Shown piece by piece: positions 1-9,102 of a stretch of 64,000 nucleotides of DNA. A program made the position numbers and the translations under genes. The DNA is taken from positions 434,001 through 498,000 of the forward strand of contig WLWQ01000003.1 in assembly GCA_012103535.1 (NCBI GenBank), given 5' to 3'. This DNA is from Pseudomonadales bacterium. GTDB lineage: Bacteria > Pseudomonadota > Gammaproteobacteria > Pseudomonadales > Pseudohongiellaceae. The notes beneath the pieces are model-generated. The model had not been told where the DNA came from. It made no database searches and saw nothing but the letters and a program-made list of their open reading frames with translations. Each line of letters starts with the position of its first letter. Within the stretch, counting starts at the first letter, position 1.

Positions 1-753
1 CTGGATGTCTTAATCCTGGGCAACCTGGGAATTGCTTTGGTGGCCGGCTCCGGCGCAGTCGTCAATCATCTGATCGACCGCAAGATCGATATCATGATGA
101 AACGCACTCACAACCGACCATTACCGCAAGGTCGGGTCGACCCGAAACAAACGATAGTGTTTGCCGTGACCATTGGGGTATTAGGCATGGCCATCTTGTT
201 GTTCTGGGTTAATCCTCTTTGCGCCTGGCTTACTCTGGCTTCTTTTATTGGATATGCCTTTATCTATACCGGTTACTTAAAACATGCCACGCCGCAGAAT
301 ATTGTTATCGGCGGGCTTTCCGGTGCAATGCCGCCTCTGCTTGGCTGGACGGCAGTTACCGGTACCATCGAGCCGGATGCACTAATTCTGGTACTGATAA
401 TTTTCGCCTGGACTCCACCGCATTTCTGGGCTTTGGCTATCCATCGCAAGGATGAATACGCCAAGAGTGGCGTCCCCATGTTGCCCGTCACTCACGGTGA
501 GTATGTCACTAAAGTACATATCATCGTTTATACCGCGATCTTAGTCGTAGTGAGTGTGTTTCCTTATCTCTCTGGCATGAGCGGTATGCTCTACCTGGCA
601 TCTGCGTTAGCCCTTGGAGTCGGATTTTTAGTTTGGTCTGGACTCCTAATGTTCAATCCAAAACCGACCACGGCCATGGATACCTTTAGATATTCCATCG
701 TCTATTTAGGGCTCTTGTTCGTTGCTTTAGTGGTCGACCACTATTTGTTCTGA
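1..753 (+). CDS. cyoE: Protoheme IX farnesyltransferase (haem O synthase), 5' end missing
   Basis: This enzyme transfers a farnesyl group to haem B to make haem O in the inner membrane, for haem-copper oxidases. The reading frame is open from base 1, so the gene starts before the window. The visible part begins with LDVLILGNLG, followed by the conserved GSGAVVNHLIDRKID and the RTHNRPLPQG polyprenyl-binding stretch typical of UbiA-family CyoE/CtaB. Several hydrophobic membrane segments follow, then FAWTPPHFWALAI, the second family signature. The SCO gene follows after 26 bp, the usual order at the end of a cytochrome oxidase cluster, so this copy probably serves an aa3-type oxidase (ctaB would be an equally good symbol). 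Confidence 0.93.
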   Translation: MDVLILGNLGIALVAGSGAVVNHLIDRKIDIMMKRTHNRPLPQGRVDPKQTIVFAVTIGVLGMAILLFWVNPLCAWLTLASFIGYAFIYTGYLKHATPQNIVIGGLSGAMPPLLGWTAVTGTIEPDALILVLIIFAWTPPHFWALAIHRKDEYAKSGVPMLPVTHGEYVTKVHIIVYTAILVVVSVFPYLSGMSGMLYLASALALGVGFLVWSGLLMFNPKPTTAMDTFRYSIVYLGLLFVALVVDHYLF

Positions 754-779
754 CTCCTTGATTCTCAAATAAAAGAATC

Positions 780-1463
780 GTGCAGCTTTCACCTTCAATT
801 AAACTAGGCCTAATTGCTTTCCTTGCGGTCGACGTGGCACTCGCTGTCATTCTCGTCTCTTTGTATTTAGTTCGATCGGAACGAGGATTGGCAGTAGAGT
901 TGCGCGAATTAGGGGCTACTGTCTATGAAGCACCCTTCGAGCTCTCGGAATTTCAATTAACCGATCAAGACAATAATGAATTTTCCAATGTTGATTTGCT
1001 TAATAACTGGAATCTGGTGTTTTTCGGTTTCACTTCCTGTCCGGATATTTGCCCAATTACGATGGCTGAGCTGGACCGATTTTCCCAAAATTGGATAGAA
1101 AGCAGTAACAGTCCTTTGCCGAAAATTATTCTGGCGACGGTTGATCCAAACACAGACTCGCCTGCCAAGATGAAAGAGTATTTAGCAGACTTCAATCCAG
1201 AATTTATTGGCTTAACAGGAAATCGCAGTGACCTTGAGGTATTGGCAGATGAACTTTTCGTGGCATTTGGCGAGCCTACAACGGCAGGTGTTCAAGCCTC
1301 TGGACATAACAATCACAATGACCGCGTAAATCTAGGTGACTTTGTCATTGACCATAGCAGTCACATATCTATTATCGATCCTAACGGAGATTTGTACGGG
1401 GTCATCAGGCCTCCTCATCGGGCAAGAGACATCACTGCAGCATTGCAATTAATTTTTGACTAG
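780..1463 (+). CDS. SCO1/SenC family copper chaperone for cytochrome oxidase
   Basis: A membrane-anchored thioredoxin-fold protein of 227 residues that delivers copper to the CuA site of cytochrome c oxidase. It has an N-terminal membrane anchor (about residues 9-28). The copper-binding CxxxC lies in TSCPDICPITMAEL, and the distal His ligand is in the VIDHSSHISIIDPNG region. GTG at 780 is the likely start; the Shine-Dalgarno is weak. It follows cyoE by 26 bp and is probably cotranscribed with it. Its stop overlaps the 3' end of the convergent znuB gene by 4 bp. A His/Asn-rich loop just before the distal His (GHNNHNDR) is longer than I expect for the family. Confidence 0.9.
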   Translation: MQLSPSIKLGLIAFLAVDVALAVILVSLYLVRSERGLAVELRELGATVYEAPFELSEFQLTDQDNNEFSNVDLLNNWNLVFFGFTSCPDICPITMAELDRFSQNWIESSNSPLPKIILATVDPNTDSPAKMKEYLADFNPEFIGLTGNRSDLEVLADELFVAFGEPTTAGVQASGHNNHNDRVNLGDFVIDHSSHISIIDPNGDLYGVIRPPHRARDITAALQLIFD

Positions 1464-2275
1464 TTTTTTTGAACGCTTGGAAAAATATAAGTCGCCAAGA
1501 AAAAAAGTGCGGCGAAAACTACGATAGTGGGTCCAGCCGGTGTGTCAAAATAGAAGGCAGAAAACAAGCCCAGAATAATTGACAGCGCTCCTACCATACT
1601 AGCCAAAAGAGCCATTTTCTCCGGGCTTTCAGAAAATTTTCTTGCCGCAGCTGGTGGAATAATTAGCAAGGAAGTTATCAAGAGTACGCCGACTATTTTC
1701 ATCGACACCGCAATTGTTAGAGCAATCAATAACACTAAAAACAAATTGCATCGTTCTACGTTTACCCCTTCAATCACAGCCAATTCGGCGTGTACCGTAG
1801 CGGACAGAAAATCGTTCCAATATCGATACAGCACTGCCGCAACTACAGCGACAATTACTACGACCCAAATCAGGTCAGTGGAATTAATCGTTAGCAGGGC
1901 GCCAAATAAATAGGCTTCTAAGTCCACTCTTATTGAGTCAGTAAGGGCCAATAGAACGACACCAACTGCTAATGTGCTGTGCGCTAAAATGCCGAGTAGA
2001 GTGTCGGTAGAGACACTCGGATTTTTATCTAAGTAAACCAGCAACGCCCCCAATAGTAAGCAGCTAATTACTATGCTCAATTGTGGGTTGCCACCGGTTA
2101 TCAGTCCAATTGCAATGCCGAGTAATGCAGAATGTGCCAGAGTATCGCCAAAATAAGACATGCGGCGCCATACGATGAATGAGCCTAATGGACCTGCAAC
2201 AATTGAGAGACTTAATCCTGCCACTAGAGCAAAGATAAAAAAGTCCGCGGTTAGTAATTCAGTAATTGAAATCAT
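1460..2275 (-). CDS. znuB: Zinc ABC transporter permease
   Basis: Integral membrane permease of the ZnuABC zinc importer (ABC-3 family), 271 residues with about eight hydrophobic segments. Family-typical stretches are GPLGSFIVWRRMSYFGDTLAHSALLG near residues 28-53 and the MKIVGVLLITSLLIIPPAAARKF segment near residues 190-213. Its ATG overlaps the end of znuC by 4 bp, so the two are translationally coupled. Its 3' end overlaps the convergent SCO gene by 4 bp. A manganese or iron ABC-3 permease would look similar; zinc is favoured by the neighbouring Zur-like operator. Confidence 0.9.
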   Translation of the reverse strand: MISITELLTADFFIFALVAGLSLSIVAGPLGSFIVWRRMSYFGDTLAHSALLGIAIGLITGGNPQLSIVISCLLLGALLVYLDKNPSVSTDTLLGILAHSTLAVGVVLLALTDSIRVDLEAYLFGALLTINSTDLIWVVVIVAVVAAVLYRYWNDFLSATVHAELAVIEGVNVERCNLFLVLLIALTIAVSMKIVGVLLITSLLIIPPAAARKFSESPEKMALLASMVGALSIILGLFSAFYFDTPAGPTIVVFAALFFLATYIFPSVQKN

Positions 2276-3039
2276 GAGTCAGAACTTTTCACTTCACCGG
2301 CAATGTCGTGCTCATGGTTATGGTGGTGGGTATAGACGGCAAGATTGGTCGAGACATTGGCACCAAACAATTCGAGAAAAGCCGGATCCGTGCTTACCTG
2401 GTCTGGCTTGCCATGACAACAGACATGATGGTTTAGGCAAACCACTTCATCGGTTGAGGACATTACTAAATGCAAATCGTGGGAAATCATGAGAACGCTG
2501 CATTTGTTTTCGTGGCGAATCTCACTAATCAATTCGTAGAGCTCAGCCTGGCCTGCAATGTCGACACCTTGAGCCGGCTCATCAAGAATCAACAAGTGCG
2601 GCTTACGCAACAATGCCCTGGCCAGTAATACCCGCTGCAATTCGCCCCCCGAAATCGAGATCACTTGCTGTTGCGCCAGATGAGTAATATTCAGCTGGCT
2701 CAATGACGCTTCTATTTCTTTGTTTGAAGGGGGATTAGCAAGGCGCAGAAACCGATGAACTGTAATAGGGAGAGTAGATTCCAACTGGACTCGTTGCGGC
2801 ATGTAACCAATACGCAAATTTGGACGTTTGTGCACAGCGCCAGTATCAGCGGCAATCAATCCGAGTAGTATTCGCACCAGAGTGGTTTTACCGGCACCAT
2901 TGGGGCCGATCAAAGTAACGATTTGCCCCTCTTCAATTTCTAAATCGATTCCCTGCAAAATATTGCGAGAATTCAGGGCCTTGTTTATCCCTTGGGCGGC
3001 GATCAACAATTTGGGGTTAGATTCCAGCGAACCATCCAT
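2272..3039 (-). CDS. znuC: Zinc ABC transporter ATP-binding protein
   Basis: ATPase subunit of the zinc importer, 255 residues from the ATG at 3039. It shows Walker A GPNGAGKTT, the Q-loop YMPQRV, the signature ISGGELQRVLLARAL, Walker B LLILDEP and the switch His in MISHDLH. The C-terminus is His-rich (THHHNHEHD), as in many ZnuC proteins, and may bind zinc. The frame is open upstream to a TTG at 3102, but that start would lie inside the Zur-like operator and adds an unrelated leader, so I prefer the ATG. It is the first gene of znuCB and divergent from znuA. Confidence 0.92.
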   Translation of the reverse strand: MDGSLESNPKLLIAAQGINKALNSRNILQGIDLEIEEGQIVTLIGPNGAGKTTLVRILLGLIAADTGAVHKRPNLRIGYMPQRVQLESTLPITVHRFLRLANPPSNKEIEASLSQLNITHLAQQQVISISGGELQRVLLARALLRKPHLLILDEPAQGVDIAGQAELYELISEIRHENKCSVLMISHDLHLVMSSTDEVVCLNHHVCCHGKPDQVSTDPAFLELFGANVSTNLAVYTHHHNHEHDIAGEVKSSDS

Positions 3040-3102
3040 AGATTTGCAACTAGTAGAAAAGAAAAACTGCTCAACAGGCCGCGGTATCTGCCCGCAGATC
3101 AA

Positions 3103-3117
3103 TGTTATATGATAACA
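3103..3117. promoter_or_regulatory. Zur-like operator between znuCB and znuA
   Basis: The sequence TGTTATATGATAACA matches the gammaproteobacterial Zur core TGTTATA-N-TATAACA at all but one position. It lies in the only gap between the divergent znuCB and znuA genes. A -10-like TATGAT (3108-3113, plus strand) lies inside it, so bound Zur would block transcription directly. Zinc-repressed bidirectional control is inferred. Confidence 0.72.
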
Positions 3118-3149
3118 CCGTTGTCATTTTGCTTTCTCTGTTCTGCCAC

Positions 3150-4022
3150 ATGGGCTCATCCAGACCATTCATTTTTTCCCTGTTGTTGATTTTCCTGCCT
3201 GGATTAGAAGAATCCAAAGCGGACGTCAATGTAACAACGAGTGTGCGCCCACTACAGCTTATCGCTCAGGCAATTGTGGAAGACAGAGGCGAGGTAACAG
3301 CCGTCATCGATGGGCAAGATTCACCGCATCATTACTCCCTAACCCCCAGCGATCGGCTTAATCTGCAGCGAGCAGACCTGCTGCTCTGGATTAGCCCGGA
3401 ATTCGAGGTTCAATTGAGTGATGTATTTGCAGCGCTTGCAGACGAAAAACCGGTGCTAGCTGCAACTGAAGTTACCGGAATCTCATTACTAAGCTTGTCA
3501 GGCGATCATATTGACCCGCACCTGTGGTTAAACAGCGCCAACGCAATCGTGATCGCCAAATCTCTTGCAGAAAATTTGCAAGAAATCGATAGCGTAAACA
3601 GTGTCGAGTATCAAAATGCATTTTCTAGATTTGAAGCCAACATCAGCAGAATAAAACTGGAAATCGGGCAACAACTGAGTGCGGTGGATTCAACCGACTA
3701 TGTCGTTTTTCATGACGCTTACCAATATTTTGAAAAGGAGTTCGCATTGGGCAGCGGCCTGGTCTTAGTTAACAATGCAGAGGCTCAACCAAGCATGCGC
3801 GAGTTGCTTCGGTTTAGAAATGACCTGCGGGCGCGATCGCCGTCCTGCATTTTGTTGGAGCCCGATAGCAATTTGGAATTGGTTGCGAGTGCGCTGGAGA
3901 ATCGAAATTTGCCCAGGGAAACAGTTGACTTGCTGGGCTATGAAATTGAGGATGGATCTGGGGCATACGGAGAGTTAATGTTAGGCGTAGCAGCAGCTTT
4001 CGACGCTTGTTTGAGTAACTGA
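3150..4022 (+). CDS. znuA: Zinc ABC transporter periplasmic binding protein
   Basis: Cluster A-I metal-binding protein of the ZnuABC importer, 290 residues from the ATG at 3150. It has an N-terminal signal sequence (about residues 1-25). The metal-ligand His regions are DSPHHYSLTPSDR, DPHLWLN and FHDAYQYF, followed by the C-terminal EPDSN region. The long His-rich loop found in some ZnuA proteins is absent. An in-frame ATG at 3102 overlaps the Zur-like operator and would add 16 residues, so 3150 is more likely. polA follows 12 bp downstream on the same strand. Confidence 0.9.
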   Translation: MGSSRPFIFSLLLIFLPGLEESKADVNVTTSVRPLQLIAQAIVEDRGEVTAVIDGQDSPHHYSLTPSDRLNLQRADLLLWISPEFEVQLSDVFAALADEKPVLAATEVTGISLLSLSGDHIDPHLWLNSANAIVIAKSLAENLQEIDSVNSVEYQNAFSRFEANISRIKLEIGQQLSAVDSTDYVVFHDAYQYFEKEFALGSGLVLVNNAEAQPSMRELLRFRNDLRARSPSCILLEPDSNLELVASALENRNLPRETVDLLGYEIEDGSGAYGELMLGVAAAFDACLSN

Positions 4023-4034
4023 AAGGCATAAGTC

Positions 4035-6779
4035 TTGGCAAAAATTAAAGAACTGGTTTTAGTTGATGGCTCTTCCTATCTGTTTCGAGCCTTTCATGCG
4101 TTACCGCCACTGGTAAATACAAAACGGCAGCCTACTGGCGCAGTTAAAGGCGTGATTAATATGATTCGCGCCCTCATTAAAAGCCATGACCACAGCAATA
4201 TTGCCATCGTGTTTGATGCCAAAGGCAAGACCTTTCGCAACGATGTGTATAAAGAGTACAAGGCGCATCGTCCACCTATGCCAGATGAACTGCGCGGCCA
4301 GATCCAGCCGATTCATGACATCATCCGCGCCATGGGGCTGCCGCTTTTAATTATTGAGGGCGTTGAAGCAGATGATGTCATTGGCACGCTCGCCCACCAG
4401 GCAAGCAAAAAAGGCATTAACACGCTAATTTCCACTGGTGACAAAGATCTCGCTCAACTGGTCAATGAACATGTGACTCTCATGAACACCATGACCAATG
4501 AAGTCCTGGATGTGGAAGGGGTGCAGAAAAAATTCGAAGTCGGGCCTGATCGTATCATCGATTACCTCGCATTAATGGGCGATAAATCTGACAACATTCC
4601 CGGTGTACCGAGTGTTGGACCAAAAACGGCGGTAAAGTGGTTACATGAATATGATTCCATGGCAGGAATTATTGAAAATGCTGACGCGATTGGCGGGAAA
4701 GTTGGTGAACGCCTGCGAGAGAATCTTGATCTTTTACGGCTTTCTTATGAGCTAGCAACGATAAAGCTCGATTGTAAGTTAGACGTATCTCTCCAAGAAT
4801 TGACGAAAAAGGAGGACGATCAGCAAACCCTCTATGATCTTTTTTCCGAACTAGAATTCAAAACCTGGATTAAAGAACTTGAAGAAAGTGGGATAAGTGG
4901 CACTTCTAAGAAAGCGAGCAACAAGAAACAACCAGACGAAAAAGAAGAGGCTGTATCAGTCACTCCAAAGAAAGTTACCTATGAAACAATTAGCAACGCT
5001 AAACAACTAGGTGAACTTGCAAAGAAACTCAATTCCGTCGATAAATTTTGCTTCAACTTGGAATTAGAAGAAGAGCATTTTCTCAATGCAGAAATTATTG
5101 GTATAGGCATAAGCACAGATCTCGGTAAGGCTTATTACATACCTATTGCTCACGACTATGAAGATGCACCGGAGCAATTAAGTCTCGAAGAAGTACTGCC
5201 AGCGCTGAAGCCGGTTTTAGAAAATCCTGACATCGTCAAGCTTGCTTATGATTTGAAGCATATCCGCCATGTGTTGCAGAATCATGAAGTGGCACTAGAT
5301 CCGCTGAAATCCGATGTATTGCTTGCTTCCTATGTATTGAATTCAGTGGCGGTAAAACACAAGCTCAATGACATCGCTCGGTACTACTTAGAGACAACGC
5401 TTACTGAGCTCGAAGAACTACTCGGTAAGGGCCGCAATAAGCTCACTTTAAAACAGGTTTCTATCGAGAAGTTCGCTGACTATGCAGCCGAGAGAGCCGA
5501 CTATATCTATCGTCTGGCGGTTTTCCTGGAGCAGGAATTGGCGACTCACGACCATCTGTTGGGCCTATACCGTCACTACGAATTACCGCTAATCGAGGTG
5601 TTGCAACACATCGAGAGAAATGGGATACGGCTGGATAAAAAGGCGTTGGCCAAACAGAGCGCCGAAATAGGTAAGAAGCTAGACGAGTTACAGGGTGATA
5701 TTTACGACATTGCTGGAGAAGAATTTAATATTGGCTCACCGAAACAATTGCAAAGTATCTTTTTTGAAAAGCTAAAACTTCCTATTATTAAAAAAACCCC
5801 AACCGGCCAACCTTCAACTGCAGAACCGGTGTTGCAAGAGCTAGCGCAAGAGTACGAACTGCCACGTTTGATATTAGAACAACGCTCTCTTGCTAAACTT
5901 AAGTCGACTTACACAGACAAACTGCCCTTAGAAGTAAACAGTAATACTGCGCGTATTCATTCTTCGTTTCAGCAAGCAGTGGCGGCAACTGGACGCTTGT
6001 CTTCAACAGATCCGAATTTACAAAACATTCCGATACGAACAGCAGAAGGAAGAAAAGTACGCAAGGCATTCGTACCGGAGAAGGGTTACAAGTTAATGGC
6101 GGCAGACTATTCTCAAGTCGAGCTGCGAATCATGGCGCACTTATCGGGAGATCCAGGATTACTAACGGCATTCTCCAGCGATCTGGATGTGCACAAGGCG
6201 ACAGCCGCAGATGTATTCAATACCGCGCTAAGCAAAGTATCTGCAGAACAACGGCGTAGTGCCAAAGCGATTAACTTTGGTCTAATTTATGGAATGAGCG
6301 CCTTCGGTTTAGCTAATCAACTCAATGTGAGTCGAACCGATGCGCAACAATACGTGGATCGCTATTTTGAAAAATATCCTGGCGTAAGAAATTACATGGA
6401 TCAAACCCAGGCGTTAGCCGATGAAAAGGGCTACGTAGAAACAATCTTTGGAAGACGACTCTATTTACCCGATATCCATGCTGGTAATGCAATGATTCGC
6501 AAAGCTGCGCAACGCACAGCGATTAATGCGCCGATGCAAGGTTCGGCCGCCGATATAATTAAGCAGGCGATGATCGACATCGATCACTGGTTAGCAATAG
6601 GTGACCTGGATGCACGCATGCTGTTACAGGTTCACGATGAATTGGTATTCGAAGTAAGAGAAGAAGATATGGATTTACTCGCTGCCGGAGTGAAGTTTCG
6701 GATGATGACTGCTGCTTCTCTCGATGTGCCGTTGGTAGTAGATATTGGTTTTGGCAATAACTGGGATCAAGCTCACTAA
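4035..6779 (+). CDS. polA: DNA polymerase I with a degenerate proofreading site
   Basis: Full-length Pol I of 914 residues, used in Okazaki-fragment maturation and repair. The 5' nuclease domain (about 1-300) has intact acidic motifs: VDGSSYLFRAFH, GVEADDVIGTLA, STGDKDLAQLV and LMGDKSDNIPGVP. The polymerase domain (about 520-914) has intact motif A (ADYSQVELRIMAHL), motif B (RRSAKAINFGLIYGMSAFG) and motif C (QVHDELVFEV). The 3'-5' exonuclease domain (about 330-515) is present, but aligned by eye to E. coli it has N341 for D355, I410 for D424 and R487 for D501; only E343 (E357) remains. Proofreading is therefore probably lost. The start is TTG at 4035 behind GAAAGG. Confidence 0.96.
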   Translation: MAKIKELVLVDGSSYLFRAFHALPPLVNTKRQPTGAVKGVINMIRALIKSHDHSNIAIVFDAKGKTFRNDVYKEYKAHRPPMPDELRGQIQPIHDIIRAMGLPLLIIEGVEADDVIGTLAHQASKKGINTLISTGDKDLAQLVNEHVTLMNTMTNEVLDVEGVQKKFEVGPDRIIDYLALMGDKSDNIPGVPSVGPKTAVKWLHEYDSMAGIIENADAIGGKVGERLRENLDLLRLSYELATIKLDCKLDVSLQELTKKEDDQQTLYDLFSELEFKTWIKELEESGISGTSKKASNKKQPDEKEEAVSVTPKKVTYETISNAKQLGELAKKLNSVDKFCFNLELEEEHFLNAEIIGIGISTDLGKAYYIPIAHDYEDAPEQLSLEEVLPALKPVLENPDIVKLAYDLKHIRHVLQNHEVALDPLKSDVLLASYVLNSVAVKHKLNDIARYYLETTLTELEELLGKGRNKLTLKQVSIEKFADYAAERADYIYRLAVFLEQELATHDHLLGLYRHYELPLIEVLQHIERNGIRLDKKALAKQSAEIGKKLDELQGDIYDIAGEEFNIGSPKQLQSIFFEKLKLPIIKKTPTGQPSTAEPVLQELAQEYELPRLILEQRSLAKLKSTYTDKLPLEVNSNTARIHSSFQQAVAATGRLSSTDPNLQNIPIRTAEGRKVRKAFVPEKGYKLMAADYSQVELRIMAHLSGDPGLLTAFSSDLDVHKATAADVFNTALSKVSAEQRRSAKAINFGLIYGMSAFGLANQLNVSRTDAQQYVDRYFEKYPGVRNYMDQTQALADEKGYVETIFGRRLYLPDIHAGNAMIRKAAQRTAINAPMQGSAADIIKQAMIDIDHWLAIGDLDARMLLQVHDELVFEVREEDMDLLAAGVKFRMMTAASLDVPLVVDIGFGNNWDQAH

Positions 6780-6789
6780 TTTAGTGTTA

Positions 6790-7386
6790 TCAATCATTGT
6801 CATTAACTAACCAAGTTGAAATGACTTTTCTTGTCTCATCAAGACCTGTGTTTTTCAATGACGAAAAGAGCTGCACAGAAACTTCATCGTAGCCTTCCAA
6901 CTCACGGCTAACTTTGAGTAAAGCATTTTGCGCAGCACTTCTCTTTAATTTATCGGATTTTGTCAGTAGCAGATGCAGCGGCAATTGCGATTGCACGGAC
7001 CATTCAATCATCATGCGGTCAAACTCTTTCAACGGATGTCTAATGTCGCTGAGGAGTACGAGTCCAACCAAAGCTTCTCGTTTTCGCAGGTACTGCTCCA
7101 GTTCAAATTGCCATTTATTTTTTACCGCCAATGGGACTTTGGCAAATCCGTAGCCCGGTAGATCAACCAGGTAGTTTCCTTCTTCAATTTTGAAGAAATT
7201 TATCAGTTGTGTTCGACCGGGTGTCTTACTGATTCTCGCGAGGCGAGTTTGCTTACACAGACTATTTATAGCGCTGGATTTTCCGGCATTGGAGCGACCG
7301 GCAAAGGCGACTTCCGCCACACTATCTGGCGGACAGTCTTTTAATGTGGCGGCGCTGGTGACAAATGTAGATTGGCTGAAATTCAT
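6790..7386 (-). CDS. engB: Ribosome biogenesis GTPase EngB (YihA/YsxC)
   Basis: Small TrmE-Era-EngA-EngB-type GTPase of 198 residues needed for 50S subunit assembly. G1 is AGRSNAGKSS, G3 is DLPGYG and G4 is TKSDK; the switch I region has TPGRTQLINFF. It converges on polA with a 10-bp gap. The polA-engB-cytochrome c4-dsbA order is the one found in Pseudomonas, which supports the assignment. Confidence 0.95.
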   Translation of the reverse strand: MNFSQSTFVTSAATLKDCPPDSVAEVAFAGRSNAGKSSAINSLCKQTRLARISKTPGRTQLINFFKIEEGNYLVDLPGYGFAKVPLAVKNKWQFELEQYLRKREALVGLVLLSDIRHPLKEFDRMMIEWSVQSQLPLHLLLTKSDKLKRSAAQNALLKVSRELEGYDEVSVQLFSSLKNTGLDETRKVISTWLVNDND

Positions 7387-7570
7387 GGGTAATAAGCTAC
7401 AATGATTAGCAAGCTGACCAATAGAGTCGATGCTCGATTTACGCTATAATTCGGGACCGCGATTTCATGGGAACAGGTTAAACTATATCCCGAGAGAACT
7501 AAGATTTTTTCGAACACCGAAAAATTCACAAAAGTTGGTCACTATTTCAGAAGTAACTCTAGGAATTTTC

Positions 7571-8182
7571 ATGAAGAAACTAGTCATTGTCACTTTATCG
7601 GCTATCCTCGGATGCGTTGCACCTCAACTGCTGTTGGCACAAGGGGACGCGGCTGCAGGGCAAGCAAAATCAGCTCTGTGCGCCACTTGTCATGGAGCAG
7701 ATGGTAATAGCCAGCTTGCTGAAAATCCAAAGTTGGCCGGTCAAAACGCTAGCTATCTCATCAAGCAGATACAGGACTATCAATCTGGAGCCCGGTCCAA
7801 TCTGATTATGGCAGGCATGGTAGCTGCTCTTACGGAACAGGACATAGAAGACATCGCGGCCTGGTATTCCTCCCAGCAAGTTACTCTGCAAGGAGCAGAT
7901 GCGGAATCTCTGGAATTGGGTCAAACACTGTATCGGGCGGGCATCAAAGAACTTTCTATCGCGGCCTGCTCCGCCTGTCATTCTCCAACCGGAATTGGCA
8001 ATGCACCGGCTGGATTCCCCTCACTAAGTGGCCAACACCCGGAATATACCCTGTTACAACTCAAGGCATTCCGCTCCGGTGAGCGGCAAAACGATCAAAG
8101 TGCCATGATGCGCTCGGTGGTCGAGCGGCTTACGGATCAAGAGCTGGAAGCACTCGCCAGTTATGTATCGGGATTGAATTAG
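7571..8182 (+). CDS. Dihaem cytochrome c4
   Basis: Periplasmic dihaem electron carrier of 203 residues from the ATG at 7571. The upstream frame is open to 7430, but the signal peptide (MKKLVIVTLSAILG to LLAQG) begins at this ATG and an AGGA lies just upstream. The two haem sites are CATCHG in the N-terminal half and CSACHS in the C-terminal half, each followed by a Met-containing segment (NLIMAGMV; QSAMMRSVV), as in two-domain c4 cytochromes. It probably feeds electrons to a terminal oxidase. A -10-like TATAAT at 7445-7450 could drive it; I see no good -35. Confidence 0.93.
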   Translation: MKKLVIVTLSAILGCVAPQLLLAQGDAAAGQAKSALCATCHGADGNSQLAENPKLAGQNASYLIKQIQDYQSGARSNLIMAGMVAALTEQDIEDIAAWYSSQQVTLQGADAESLELGQTLYRAGIKELSIAACSACHSPTGIGNAPAGFPSLSGQHPEYTLLQLKAFRSGERQNDQSAMMRSVVERLTDQELEALASYVSGLN

Positions 8183-8367
8183 TAGGCTCGTGCACACAGG
8201 AAATAGTCTGAAAAGGGTCTTAGACCTTAAGCCTTCGAACTTTCCAGTAGGAAAATTCGTTAGCCAGACCTAATTTTAAGCGGTCTTCGATGGCAAGCCG
8301 CAATTCGCTGTGGTAACGTTTTTCGCCATCTCCAAGTTAACTGGGACGAATAGAACGGAGTCCAAAG

Positions 8368-9039
8368 ATGACAAAGAATACGATGATAAAAAGAGTGCTG
8401 CAGACCGCGACACTATTGGTCTTGCTGCCGTTAGCACTGTCCAGTTATGGGCAAATTGAACGCTACGTTGCCGGCACTCACTACACTGAATTAGCCAATC
8501 CGGTTAATACCGGGGATTCTTCCAAAGTCGAAGTAATCGAAGCCTTCTGGTATGGCTGTTCACACTGTTTTCGCTTCGAGCCACTCATTCACAATTGGGA
8601 AAACAACAAGCCTGACGATGTCGATTTCGTGCGTTTCCCGGCCTTGTGGAACAACTTAATGAAGATTCATGCCCAGGTTTACTACGCGGCAGAAGCTCTG
8701 GATGCGGTTGAAGTGCTGCATGAACACATCTTTAATGCCATCAATGTTGAGCGCAATATGTTGCAGAATGAGGGGGAGATCGCTGAATTGTTCGCCGCTC
8801 ATGGGGTTAGCCAGGAAGATTTCGACAAGACCTTCAATTCTTTCTCGGTGCGTACCAAGGTTAATCAGGCGGAAAATAGAATGCAGGATTACGGAATTCG
8901 TTCAACGCCAAACATGATCGTTAATGGCAAATACCTGATCACCACCGGCGAAAACGTGCGTACTCAGCAAGAAATGCTGGATGTTGTTGATTTTCTTGTA
9001 GAAAAAGAGAGGCAAGCCATGGGTAGTTCCGGCGAATAA
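8368..9039 (+). CDS. dsbA: Thiol:disulfide interchange protein DsbA
   Basis: Periplasmic disulfide-forming oxidoreductase of 223 residues. An N-terminal signal sequence (about residues 1-29) is followed by the thioredoxin-fold active site FWYGCSHCFRFEP, with C64 and C67. The cis-Pro loop is RSTPNMIVNG. The dipeptide between the cysteines is Ser-His rather than the Pro-His of E. coli and Pseudomonas DsbA; this dipeptide sets redox potential, so activity may be tuned differently. It lies next to cytochrome c4, as in Pseudomonas, and a strong terminator follows. Confidence 0.94.
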   Translation: MTKNTMIKRVLQTATLLVLLPLALSSYGQIERYVAGTHYTELANPVNTGDSSKVEVIEAFWYGCSHCFRFEPLIHNWENNKPDDVDFVRFPALWNNLMKIHAQVYYAAEALDAVEVLHEHIFNAINVERNMLQNEGEIAELFAAHGVSQEDFDKTFNSFSVRTKVNQAENRMQDYGIRSTPNMIVNGKYLITTGENVRTQQEMLDVVDFLVEKERQAMGSSGE

Positions 9040-9063
9040 GTCTTTTTTCGATGCTTTTTAAAC

Positions 9064-9102
9064 CTTCGCCCCGGGCCTCAAAACCCGGGGCGAAGTCGTT
9101 TT
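9064..9102 (+). terminator. Rho-independent terminator after dsbA
   Basis: A perfect 12-bp GC-rich stem, CTTCGCCCCGGG at 9064-9075 and its complement at 9084-9095, encloses an 8-nt loop and is followed by TCGTTTT. It separates dsbA from the type II secretion operon. Confidence 0.88.

Noticed and set aside
8183-8367. Imperfect AAGGGTC-TTA-GACCTT inverted repeat between cytochrome c4 and dsbA
   Set aside because: The stem is short with a bulge and lacks a T-run, so it is not a convincing terminator or operator.
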